Shown one piece after another: positions 36,735 through 56,389 of a stretch of 64,000 nt of DNA. The position numbers and the translations under genes were made by a program. The DNA lies in assembly GCF_023065955.2 (NCBI RefSeq), contig NW_026622908.1:47155367-47219366 (forward strand), in the 5' to 3' direction. Within the stretch, counting starts at the first letter, position 1. Every line of letters starts with the position of its first letter. The notes under the pieces are model-generated. The model searched no databases. It was not told the origin of the DNA and saw nothing but the letters and a program-made list of their open reading frames with translations. The stretch is from Ursus arctos (Eukaryota > Chordata > Mammalia > Carnivora > Ursidae).

Positions 36735-37130
36735 AGGGCCCCATCCTACCCACCCAGCCCAGCCCCCATGACCCAGCCCACCCAGCCCAGCCCCCATGGT
36801 CTCAACCCACCCACCCAGCCCAGCCCCCATGACCCAGCCCACCCAGCCCAGCCCCCATGGTCTCAACCCACCCACCCAGCCCAGCTCCCATGGCCCCTAC
36901 CACCCAGCCCAGCCCCCATGGTCTCAACCCACCCACCCAGCCCAGCCCCCATGACCCAGCCCACCCAGCCCAGCCCCCATGGTCTCAACCCACCCACCCA
37001 GCCCAGCCCCCATGGCCCCTCCCACCCACCCAATCCAGCCCCATGGCCTCAACCCAAGGCCCCATCTCAGCCCCGCAACCCAGGCCCCATGGCCCATCCC
37101 ACCCAGACCAGGCCCCATGGCCCATCTTCT
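36735..37130 (+). repeat. 61-bp C-rich minisatellite
   Basis: The word CATGGTCTCAACCC recurs at 36795, 36856, 36917 and 36978, exactly 61 bp apart. Each unit is made of CCACCCAGCCCAGCCCC and CATG-containing sub-blocks. Flanks (36,600-36,735 and 37,040-37,130) are degenerate versions. His/Pro-rich frames over it are artefacts. Confidence 0.92.
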
Positions 37131-37134
37131 CACA

Positions 37135-38030
37135 GCCCTGCTCCACCTCCCCGAGTCCAGCCACCCACCCATCTGTCTCCAGCTCCTCAGCTCAGCCTTC
37201 TTCAGGGTAACACTCCTCTTGCCCCAGGCTCCATCATGGGTCATTCAGGTGCAGGGGCTCCAGGATCCAGGCCCCTGCCCCTCCTCTTACCTGGACCTTT
37301 GCCCTAGCTTTCATGCATATTCCGCTGCCAGACCCGCACCCCCGTCAGCCGACTCCCACACTGTCCCACCCCTGGCCTTGCTCTGACCTTGCCCTTCACG
37401 TCCAAGTACCTCAAGGACACCCCCCCCTGCAGGTCCAGCCCACCAGCAGCACACACTCTCTGGGCTCCAAATTGAGCCACTTTGCACCATGACGTTCTCC
37501 ATTTTGACAAGTGACAGTACGTGGGGGTGGAATGATGCCCCCTCCCAAAGCCATCTCCATCCCAGCCCCCCAAGCCTGTGCATGATGGGGCAAAGGGGTC
37601 GATGACCTTGAGACCAGGATTACTGTGGGTCACCGGGGTGGGTGCTTCTCAGGGGGAGGCAGGAGGGTCAGAGCAGAGGGAGCCTGCGAGGCTCCGGGCC
37701 ATGAGGGTGGACGGAGAGGCCGAGCCAAGGAACGCGGGTGCCTCTCCCGGAGCCTCCAGCACGACCAGGCCCGACGACACCTCCATGTGAGTCCCCGAGG
37801 CTGGCTGCGGACTGTGGCCTCCGGACCTGTGAGCAAACCCTCACGCCAGCTTGTGGTACCTCTTCTCCAGCAACCACGGCCACACAGGCGGCTGTTTCTC
37901 CGCAACTCACACCACTACAGGCTGACATCCTTATTCTCAGGAGGGGCCAGTGGGGAAACAGTGAATGCTACCCTCTTCCTCTTCCTCACCGCCTACACCC
38001 CGTCCTTGTAGCTGAGGAGCCCCACCTGCA
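37135..38030. other. Intergenic DNA, no gene recognised
   Basis: GC-rich sequence between two minisatellites, with nothing identified. Confidence 0.45.
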
Positions 38031-38031
38031 C

Positions 38032-38225
38032 TCCTTCACCTGTGCCTGGGCATTCCCTCCCCCACTCCTTCCACCTGTGCCTGGAGACCCCCCTCCCCCA
38101 CTCCTTCCGCCTCTGCCTGAGCACTCCCTCCCCCACCCCACTACTTCCACCTGTGCCCAGGCACTCCCTCCCCCACCCCACTCCTTCCGCCTGTGCCCAG
38201 GCACCCCCTCCCCCACCCTAACTCT
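38032..38225 (+). repeat. C/T-rich minisatellite (about 40-bp unit)
   Basis: Four to five units of the form CCTGTGCCTGGGCA + CTCCCTCCCCCAC(CCCA)CTCCTTC(C), with length variation among copies. Confidence 0.85.
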
Positions 38226-38299
38226 GCCAACCACTCCCAGCCTCCCCCACCAGCTGTCCAAGGTCAGCTGACCTGAAGCTAATTCCCTTGCATGGCCTC

Positions 38300-38760
38300 C
38301 TGTGCAGCCCTAGCAGAACTAATAGCCTGGACCTGTGGCCAGGGCCCTGGGCACTGCACCCTCCCCTTCCTTCTGAGGGCCAGGGTGGCAGGCTCTGAGG
38401 GCTGGGGTGACTCAGGCCCAGGAACAGGGCAGGGCAGGAGGACGGCGGGGGCAGGCGTGACTCAGCATCTCAGCTGCTCTCTGGCAGCCTCCTGGGATGA
38501 CCTGGCAAGAAACCACTTCCTGCCTCATCCTCTCCCAGGGTTCTGCCCTTTAGCAAGTCCCCCTCAGCTCTGGGGCTGCGCGCAGGACCTGCAGACGCCC
38601 CTTTTCCGTCTGGAGCACCCAGGAAGCCGCAGGTGCAGAGTGCGAGGGAGTGGCCGGCAGCGCCGCCCGCTTTGTCCTGGGGGCTACTGGGGTCTCAGAG
38701 CCTCCCGGCGACACCCGGGCCTGGGGCAGGGAGACGTGGGCAGCAAAGAGCCAGCCAGGA
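38300..38760. promoter_or_regulatory. Candidate distal element with two AP-1/ARE motifs
   Basis: Non-repetitive GC-rich DNA about 6 kb upstream of CTSD with TGACTCAG at 38408-38415 and TGACTCAGCA at 38458-38467. The second fits the antioxidant response element pattern TGACnnnGC. Function is inferred only. Confidence 0.3.
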
Positions 38761-38859
38761 GCCCTGCCCTCCTCCCTCTTGAACTGAGAGGTGGGGGAGA
38801 GGGAGAGAAGGGCCTTGGGCGCAGTGCCCAGCACCGTGTTTGCGGGGTTCCTGGCGGTG

Positions 38860-39590
38860 TGCCCGGTGGTCATTCTTTCGTTCTCCAGGCTGTGAGCCTC
38901 CCCTTGTGTGCATGCCCACAAATCACTCATCCCTTTGACAGTCTTGGGGACAACTCCAGGCTTTGGGGAGCTTTCCCATTTGGGGCTGTGGTCAACAGTG
39001 CTACATGCACGTTCTTGCTCCTGACTCTGTGGCTGGGCACGTTTCAGGGGGTGTAGGCCTCAAGGAGATGCCACTGGCCAAGGACAACTCGGGAACGGGC
39101 CACGCGGTGTGGGTACCAGCTCCCATCCCACGGACTGGCACAGGCCAACTGCCCCGTGGTCCCGACCCCGCCTGGGGTTCTCCAGCATCCCCTCAGCAGC
39201 TGTCCCCGCAGGCGTGCAGGGCAGACCCGGGCTCGCATCCGCACTCCGCTGAGGGGAGAGAGGACAAGCACAGGTTCGTGGGTTCACCGACCGCAGGGTT
39301 TCCTCTGTGTGGGTGCCAAGTGCCTGCCGTCGTGGGGATCGTTTCCTTCTCCGTTGGGTTGTCCGTCTTCTAGCTTTGTAGCGCCTGGGTTTCAGACGCA
39401 AGCTGCCGGCCACACGCGTGTCGTGAGAGCGCGTTGTCTCTCGCTGTGGCTCGCCTCTTCACTCTCTTAATATGGTGTATTTTAAGGAACCAAAGTTGTT
39501 AATTTTAGCGTAGTCTCATTGACCCTTTTTCTCCTAAGAGACATGGGTGCTCCTCTTTCTCCGTAATAGGCTAATTTCTAGAACAGGTTT
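38860..39590 (-). mobile_element. Ancient LINE-1 3' region, GC-drifted
   Basis: 'cccatttggggctgtggtcaacagtgctacatgcacgttcttgctcc', 'ttgggttgtccgtcttctagctttgtagc' and 'gtggctcgcctcttcactctcttaatatggtgta' parallel successive antisense L1 segments, with many T/A to C/G changes. Confidence 0.6.
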
Positions 39591-39599
39591 ACATTGGCT

Positions 39600-40860
39600 G
39601 ATTTTAGAGTCGTTGGAAGCCCACTCTTCACACACACAGTTTCCCAGCTGCTAACGTTTGTCATCGGTGGTTTTTACAGTGGACGAACCAGCTTTGCTCC
39701 ACTGTTAACCGAAGTCCATCTTTGCCGTCGGGGGTCACTCCCCGTCGTGCATTTTGTGGGTTTCGACGCGTGTATGAAGTCCTGTACCCACCACTCACGT
39801 CCCGTACCGCGTAGTTTCCCCGCTCCGAGCACCCGGGCTCCTCCCGTTCCGCCCTCCCCCTTCCCTTCCGACCCCTGGCAACCAGGGGTCTCGCTACCGT
39901 CTCCGTACTTTGCCTCTTCCGGGACGTTGCAGAGTTCGAATCACACAGCACGTGGTGATACGCCGCCGTGGGCGTTCACGGCTGCACAGCTTGCTCGCTT
40001 CTGTGCCAAACGGACCACAGGTCACCATCCACCTGCGGAAGGGCCTCGCGGCTGCTCGCAAGTGTTGGCGGTTACGAGCACAGCTGCTGTGGACAGCCAC
40101 ATGCAGGTTTCCGTGTGGACAGAAGTCCTCGACTCCTTGGGTAAATACCACGGACGCAACGTTCCGTTGGGTGCCTCCCAGAGTGGCCGCACCGTCTGGC
40201 GTCCCCAGCAGCAGCGGATGACGGGTCCCGTTGCTCCGCGTCCTCACCAGCGTTTTGTGCGGTCAGGGGCTGGATTTTGGCCATCCGGGCAGGTGTGTGG
40301 TGGGTCCCGTTGTTTGGATGGGCATTTCCCATGTGGCGTGAGCATCTTCTCATGTGCTTACCTACCCTCTGTGTTTTTCTTTGGCGACGTGCCCGTTCAG
40401 GCCTTTGGCCCATTTTTAAATGGATCGTTCATTTTCTTAGTGTCAAGTTTTAAGAGTTCCTCGTGTACTTTGGAAATCAGCCCCTTACCAGAGGCGCACC
40501 TTACAAAGCGTTCTGTCTGCAGGTGTCTCGTTATCTTGACGAGGTCTTTTGCAGGCTTGGCATTTTTGTGTGCTTCCTCCTTAAACAAATCTTTGTTGGT
40601 TAAATACATGATCCAGGATCAAGAAGACATTCTCCTTTGTCTTCTTCCCCCCAAAGGATTTCCCATTGACGTTCGGGTCTCTGATCCCCTGGATTGGATG
40701 GCTGTGTACGGTGTGAGGGAGGGCTTGACAGCCTCGTTCACCTGCCTTTTATGGACAAGATTGGCTTCTCCCCGTGTGAGACTCTCCCCTGTTCCGGATG
40801 TCTACTTGTCTTCTCTATGTCGACACCACTGGGTCTACACCCCAGCCCCTCCCTGAAACT
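39600..40860 (-). mobile_element. Ancient LINE-1 3'UTR/ORF2 end, CpG-rich
   Basis: Successive antisense L1 landmarks in order: 'ccgacccctggcaaccaggggtctc', 'agagttcgaatcacacagcacgtgg', 'gagcatcttctcatgtgcttacctacc', 'ggcctttggcccatttttaaatgg', 'aagttttaagagttcctcgtgtac' and 'tctctgatcccctggattgg...gtgtacggtgtgaggg'. A 420-codon frame runs over it on the plus strand, but the sequence is antisense to L1 and not a gene. Confidence 0.85.
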
Positions 40861-40864
40861 GCTC

Positions 40865-41405
40865 TCCCTAAGGTCAGATTGCTAAATCCAGTGGTCGGTG
40901 TGCAGTCCCATCCTCCACCTGGTCCGTGGCGGGGGCACTTGGAACAGCGGCCCACGGCTTCCTGCAACGGCTCTTTGCTTGGCTTCCAGGCATTCCTCTC
41001 TCAGACTCTCCTGTCCCCAGCTGCTCAGGCTCAGTCTCATCGGCTGTTCCCTCTCCACTATCTCACTTCTCGGACCCGAGGGGCCCCAGGGCCCTTCCTA
41101 GTCTCTATCTACACTCAGCCCTGGTCGCCTCCAACCTCGTCCCCCAGCTCCCGTAGCAGCTGGCCCTCAACAGTGCACCTTGCGTGTCCAACAGGCATGA
41201 TCTCAACCTGACGCATCCCGGTCTTCCGCCAGATCCCCTGCTCCTGCATCCCTTCCTGACTCTGCCAATAACACACCATCCCTCTGGAGAGTTTGCATAG
41301 ACCCCTCTATCACACACCGCTTGTCCAGCCCACCGGGAAATCCTACTGGCCTGGCCTCTGAAATGTATCCACTGCCAGCCCTGCCCCTCCCCCATCTCAG
41401 AGCAG
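40865..41405. mobile_element. Possible L2/other ancient repeat
   Basis: 'ctcttctccactatctc...', 'ggaaatcctactggcctggcctctgaaatgtatccactg' resembles the same ancient repeat text as at 22.6-23.0 kb ('caaaatatatcc'). Tentative. Confidence 0.4.
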
Positions 41406-41513
41406 CAGCAGGGTGATGCTGGTCAGGGCCCTGAGCGCATCCCGCTCAGAGGCAAACAAGGGTCCTCCCAGGGGCTGCACGTCTGAGTGCCCTAGCAGGG
41501 TGGCCCCTCTCTG

Positions 41514-41526
41514 CCCCCCCCCCCCC
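41514..41526 (+). repeat. C13 homopolymer
   Basis: Run of 13 C; possible length uncertainty. Confidence 0.8.
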
Positions 41527-41624
41527 GCCCAGCATGCTCAGCCAGCTCTTGTCCCGTCTGCTGACCCGTCACCTCCTTAGTCTGCTCACATGAGTTCCCC
41601 TCATTGCAACACGTTCCTCCTTGT

Positions 41625-41740
41625 CCCTCCCGTCCTCCCTGTGCCCCGAGTCCCCTGTGCTGTCCCCCACATTTCCTCAGCACACAGAGCAAGGCCCGGC
41701 ACGCGGCAGGTGCTGGACAGTTGTGTGGGGTAGAGACAAA
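41625..41740 (+). mobile_element. L2 3' end fragment
   Basis: 'cacagagcaaggcccggcacgcggcaggtgctggacag' is a decayed L2 tail (gtgcctggcacatagtaggtgctcaa). Confidence 0.55.
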
Positions 41741-41744
41741 TGGG

Positions 41745-43420
41745 TGCACAGGGTCCCAGAGGGGCTGACCCATGAGGCGTGGGAGTGGAGGTCAAAGGGA
41801 AGTGGCTTCTAGCCCACTCTCATCCTCTGACTCACCCAGGCCTACCCTACCCATCGGGGCCTTGGCTCTCCCTGCTAGAGAGTCAAGGGTTGGTCAGTCT
41901 CTAGACCCTGGCCCCCACCCGCTAGGAGCCAGAGACACCAGAGCCACACCCTGGGCCCCTCACTGGGTTCAGCTTTCCAGGACACTGCACACCCGCTGAA
42001 CTGACTTGGGAGTCCCGTTCTCACCAGGTTTGTCCTGGGGCCCCAGGTCAGTGGGCACTGGAAAGCCATTAACCCTGTAGCTCTGGGCTGGGCCCACTGC
42101 CTTTGGTCCAGCAGGGGAGTACCTCTTCCTGGTCTTGCCCCACATTTGGCAGGGGCAGGGGCAGGGGCCTCTTTGGGAACTTTGCACCTGACTGAGGCTA
42201 CAGGGATCGAGGGAGCACCGAGCCCCAGGCCAGAGCAGCTGTGTAAGGTGGAGACATGAATCTGTCTAGAGCCAGCTGGTGGAGGCCCAGTGCAGCCCGG
42301 ATCCCAGCCTATGCAGTCATGGGCTGTGGCACTGCCCACCAGGGAGAGAGCCCCGAGTTGCCCTGTGGGGAGCAACCGCAGGGCCCAGGGGCAGCCTCTC
42401 CCACTCCTGGGTGTTGGCAAGGTAGAGAATCAGGGCATCCCAGAGAACCTTGGGGGGAAGGAGCACAGAAGCCAGCCAGGAACCCTGAGCACCACTCAGG
42501 ACCCACAGCTTTTGGTGGGCACGAGCCAGGGTCTAGGGGCCCACGTATGTCTCCCACACATCACTGTCCAGCTGTGCCAGACGCTGCTCTGGGTGCTGGG
42601 GGGTTGTGGGAACAGCACAATGTCCTCACTCTGTACAGAGTGGCCGGACACAGGGTCTCTCCAGGCTTTAGGCCACCAGGGGTCCCTTCTCTGCAGCTCC
42701 CCGCTATCCTCAGGGGAAAGCCCAGGGTCTCAGCCGGGGTGGCATCTGCCCCAGCCAGACACATTCGTGCTGCCATGTCACACCTCTGAGCTCTCTCACC
42801 GTCCATACCCACTGGTGGCCTTGTTGGCCTTGTAAAGGGCCCTGGGGAAGAAGCACACGGGCCCCTCAAAGGCTGCATTTTCTCACACATCTGTGTCTGA
42901 ACATCCTAGGACACCCATGGTCTTGTGGGCACTGGGGACCCAGGGGGACGTCAGCTAGGACCACCTTCAAGCACTTGCGGTGTCCAGCCCATTCAGAGCC
43001 TGTCTGAGACAGCGGCCTGCCAGGCGGGAGGTGATAATGCTCCATGCGAGGGTCCCACTTTGGGGCCTGCGTGGCACGTGGCCGTGGACCCGCTCACCTG
43101 GGGTCAGACTCTGAGGGCAGGGATGTCTGCCTGCTTCCCTCCCGGCTCTAGTCCTCATATCTAGAACCAGCCCAGGTGAGTACACGACAAACGTGTGGAA
43201 CAGCTGGATGTGGAGGCAGGGCAGGGCAGTGGTCACTCATCTGTGGCCATCGGGCTGATCGGGGTGGGAGGGTGTTGGCTGAGGTCACTTTATTTATTTG
43301 GTGGTCACAGAAAAGATGGGGATTCCAGTCCTGCCTGCCGAGGGCCACAGAACCCATTTGCCCGTCTTTAAGTGGGGTAGCTGGCAGGACCACCCAAGAA
43401 AAAGTGCCCTATAGGCGAGT
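41745..43420. other. GC-rich DNA upstream of CTSD, no gene recognised
   Basis: Single-copy-looking sequence with no exon, RNA gene or clear repeat. Could hold CTSD enhancers, but I can show none. Confidence 0.45.
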
Positions 43421-43429
43421 CCCCTTGGG

Positions 43430-43600
43430 AAAGTTCCTCATTGTTCACATCCTGCTCAAATGTCACCTTCCCAGAGAGGTCTGCTCCCGACAAGGGTCAC
43501 TTCTTAGCACATTCTCAACAGGGACCATCTCTGGAGTGACCTATCCAAACTCCCTTCCTCCTTCATGCCTGCCCCTCCTCTGGCTGGGAGTGGGGCTGGA
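43430..43600 (+). mobile_element. L2 fragment
   Basis: 'cctgctcaaatgtcaccttcccagagaggtctgctcccgac' is the characteristic L2 stretch 'ctgctcaaatgtcacctcctcagagaggccttccctgac'. Confidence 0.65.
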
Positions 43601-44432
43601 GAAGTGGACCGGGCCCTCCCCTCCAACAGTAAGCTGGGCATAACTTAGTGACCTGGGGAGGTGGGAGGTACTGGAGGGCAGTGGGTCACTGTGGCCTCAG
43701 CAGGACTGGCCCCAGTGAGGGACTCACTCTCCCAAGGCTGGTGAAAATGACCGACCCCAGTGGCTCAAGGTGAGAGACCTGGCTCCTTATCTGATCCCAC
43801 TGAGCGGCATCCTTTGAGATGGGGCCTGGAAGGGATAGTGGGCCCCCAGAGGAAGGAGGACCCAGGGTAGGGTCAGGGGGGTGCTGCTCTGGGGAGGTGG
43901 AAGGGGGGACCTGGGGACAGTTGGAGACGGAGGATGAGGTCCGGACGATCCCCAGGGTTGAAGAAGAGTTGGAAAGGAAGAGGCTTGGGCGAACGGGCCG
44001 GGTCCTGCAGCAGGTGCAATGGGGGGGGGGAGGAATGTGGAGCAGAGGCCTGGGAAGGGCTGCGAGGCCTTATGCGGCGCGCAGCCCGCGAGTCTGGAGT
44101 GGCGACGGAGCTTCGGGCTCCGGGGGCTGCCCAGCTGCCAGTGTCCAGAGTCCCACGCCTGGGTACAAGCTGGGGCTTGTATCGCCCCGCCCGCGCCCCT
44201 CGGGCTGGAGAAGGGCTGGGGCCGGCGTGCGCGCCCCCGAGCGCCGTGCGCGGGCCCGGCGGGGGCCCGGCCTGATCGCCCCGCCCAGGCCCCGCCCCGC
44301 GCACGCCGGCCGCGGCCCGCGTGACCGGCCCGGGTGCAAACAGTGCGGTCAGCTGACTCGGCCAAGTGCGCCGTCATCCCGGCTATAAGCGCACGACCTG
44401 CGGCGCTCCGCTCGGACCCGGCTGACGCCACC

Positions 44433-53530
<9,098 letters not shown>

Positions 53531-54295
53531 CCGCCCGCCCGCCGGGGAGGGAGGAGTCCAGCAGGAGGAGGCCAGCCACCCCCGCCCTCCCCGCCGCCCC
53601 TGCCACACACACTCACGCTCAAACTCACACTCACAACCCAGCTCTGCAGGCGCCGGCCTGACGGGCCTGCCGTTTTGTTCTGTGGTTTTCCCCAGCCCTG
53701 GTTGCAGAAATGCCTGCCTACCCGCCCGTCTGTCTGTCTGTCTAATGGAGGGGCGGGGTGCGGGGCAGCCGCCAGCAGGCTGATCCAGAGTGTGGAGCCG
53801 CTTCCCTCACTTGGAAGCCCCAGCCTGGCTTGGCAGCCCATCAGTCGGGCATCCCGGGAGCCCCTCCCCCCGGTAGCTCCCCCTCCCCCACCCACCTCCA
53901 GCCTGTGCCTCGGGGGCCTGGCTGCCCAGGCAGGACCTCTGGACTGAGCCCCCACCCCGGGCCAGGCTGTCGTCTAGGCCTCTCCGCCTGGCCTGGGGTC
54001 CGGAGCTGGGCACTGCTGGCCTCACGCGTCTGCCTCTGTGGGCCGTTGAGGAAGAGCCAGCGAGGCCTGAGGACAAGCAGGAAGAAGTTGGAAGGGTTGG
54101 GGCTCAGGGACAAGAGCCAGCCTTGTGATGCCTTTGGGGTCATCCTGGGGCTCGACCCTGTCCGGGAGGCCATTTGCTGGTCCGGGGTCAGGGAGGAGGG
54201 GGGTGGTGTCACCTTTGCAGCTGCCCCCCCCCCCCCCCCCCCCAGCGACCGGGAGCCAAAGTTGACATGGAAATACAGTTGTTTGGGCCTCTTTT
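53531..54295 (+). other. CTSD: CTSD 3'UTR
   Basis: Sequence after the CTSD stop, to just beyond a candidate poly(A) signal. It is GC-rich, contains a TGTC-repeat patch near 53730 and a 20-base C run at 54224-54243. The 3' end is inferred from the signal, not proven. Confidence 0.6.
54224..54243 (+). repeat. C20 homopolymer in CTSD 3'UTR
   Basis: Run of 20 C ending 28 bases before the AATACA signal. Length may be unreliable in the assembly. Confidence 0.9.
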
Positions 54296-54320
54296 TTCTG
54301 TGTTGGCATGTTTTGTGTTT
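54272..54320 (+). terminator. CTSD: Candidate CTSD poly(A) signal (AATACA) and GU-rich downstream element
   Basis: No AATAAA occurs after the CTSD stop. AATACA, a recognised weak variant hexamer, lies at 54272-54277. It is followed about 20 bases later by a T-rich and TGTGTTGG/TTTTGTGTTTGG stretch typical of the CstF-binding downstream element. Cleavage would fall near 54290. Confidence 0.55.
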
Positions 54321-56385
54321 GGTGGGAAGGGCGGTTCTAAATCTGGACGTGGGAAGGAGCTGGTATGGCTGGTGTGAGGCCATTGTTCCCGAGGGCTGAC
54401 TCAGCCAGGCGGGGGGGGAGAAGCTTGGAGGTGCCCTGGCTCCCCCCCACCCCCCGCCCTGCACAGGGGACCCTGGAGGCTCTAGCTTGCTGCCCAGCCT
54501 CACAGGCGGAGGGCTGGCTGGTCCTGAGGCCTGCGGCAGTGACCAGCAGGATGTGGCCTTGGCGGGAGGCTGCAGGCTGAGGCCGGGCAAGGTTGCCAGG
54601 GTCTGCACTGGGCACGGTTTTCAGGGAGTGGTCCAGGTGAGTGTCTGCTGTGCTTCCCTGGACAATGTTCCACCAGCAGTGGGGCCCCGGTCTTCCCTTA
54701 ACCCCGACACCCCATGAGAGCCTGCGTGGGGCTGATGGTGAGTGGGCACCCTGACTCCCTTCTGGGCCTCCGGGCCAGCACCTGAACGCCATCTCTGCAA
54801 AGCAAGCTGATGTTGGAGCAGGCCAGCCCAGGGGCCAGAAGTCTCAGGGTCCAGGGATCCCAGTTAGGACTTCCCTCGGGCTGCAGTGATCTCCCCAGGG
54901 ATCTGGCCTCTTGGGAGTTTGCTGAGGGCTCATGTGCCCAGAGGCAGCTGCACGGCCAGGAGGTTTTAAAGGATGAATAGGAGTTTGTGAGCCACTGGGA
55001 GGGCATTCCCTCTTCGATCAGCGGCTCTGGACTCTTGCCCCAAGCCCACTCCCCACTGGGGTAAGGGAAATGGCAAATGTGACAAATGTCACCGTCCTGA
55101 TGCCTTCTCGGCCTTCAGTGCTGTGGCTGTCGTTGTCCTGGCCCTAGGGGGTCAGGGGACTGCAACCCAGAGTAGAGCCCTAGCTGTCACCTTTAGCAAA
55201 CCTTCAACCAGAATTGCAAGGAGGCTCACAGACACGTGCCCCGTGTTCTCTGCGCTTGAAATATGAGCGGGGAGCCGGCAGGGCTGCAGGCAGACAGTGT
55301 CATCCAAGCCTTTGTGCCCAGAGACGCCTGGAGTCCGAGCCGGCCAGGGAGGAGGCAGACCCCTTCTCCACCGGTACCCCCAACCCCTGGTGGCTGCCCT
55401 GGGACCTGCCTCCACCTACCAGGGCCTTGCGGGGCCACCCCCACTCTGCTGGCCCTGCAGTTGTGAGCCCCAGGTCGGAGGCCACCTCCATCCCCTCTCT
55501 GGGCTGCAGGGACCAGCACAGCAGGGTGCCCTGGTCCCTCCCCAGGCGCAGTGTAGATGAGCACAGGCTGAGCCTCCAGCCCCCAACCGGCTGTCGGGGC
55601 GCTGAAGCTCCTGCCCAGAGCCCAGGACCGGTACGACTGCCCCGGCCTGCGGGGCGGGATCCTCTGGACCCCAGCATCTGACTCCCGGCTCAGATGCAGC
55701 CTCTGACCCGACCCTAAGCCTCTAGTCTGACTTCGGAAGGTGGGTGATAACAGGGCACTGCTCGCCAGGGCACTGGCAGATCCCCGCAGGGAGCCCAGCT
55801 CAATGCCTGGCACTCGTCCTGGCTGGCTCGCCATGCTCTGCACCAGCCCAGCAGGCCCCGGTGGGCATTTCCTGCCTCTTGCCCTTGCCTGGAGGACGCC
55901 CGACCTGAGTGGAGCACCTTCCCTCACCTACTGGGTGGAGGCCAGTGGGGGCTAAAGCGCCCCCCCCCACCACTCTGGATTCCAGGTCCCTGGGAAAGGC
56001 AGCCTCTGACTCCACGCTGGAATCTGGAGAAGGCCCCTGGGGGCCAGGCGCCCCTCTCCTGCTGTCTGAGGACTAGCTGGACTACTGTGCTGACCAGCTC
56101 CAATGGCCTCTGCCTGCAGCCTGCCTGCCCAGAGCAGCCCGGGGGCAGAGCCTGTGGCAGGTGGGGCGGTGCCTGGCCCCGGGTGAGCTGGTGGCGTGGC
56201 ATGCAGACTGCAGGCAGGCTGCCCCTCCGGTCAGGCTCGGCCTGAGGCCTCGGGGTCCAAGTGCCCCTACATGTGGCCCTGGGAAGGGGGCAGTGGGTGT
56301 GGCGTGAGGGAGAACTGAATCCTGGTCCGCCCACAGTCCCCATCCTCCCTCACGCCTGTGGGCTCTTGGACTGGGCCTGGCTCTG
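54321..56385. other. CTSD-IFITM10 intergenic DNA
   Basis: GC-rich single-copy-looking sequence between the CTSD poly(A) region and the G-skewed block. No exon, RNA gene or recognisable repeat seen. An AP-1-like GACTCAG occurs near 54399. Confidence 0.6.
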
Positions 56386-56389
56386 CCGA

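Noticed and set aside
36735..37060. Regularly spaced repeats resembling a CRISPR array
   Set aside because: Units are contiguous tandem repeats without unique spacers, and the DNA is vertebrate.
39594..40856. 420-codon plus-strand open frame, the second-longest in the window
   Set aside because: The DNA follows antisense LINE-1 3'UTR/ORF2 words in order; the frame is open only because the copy has drifted to high GC. No protein similarity or gene context.
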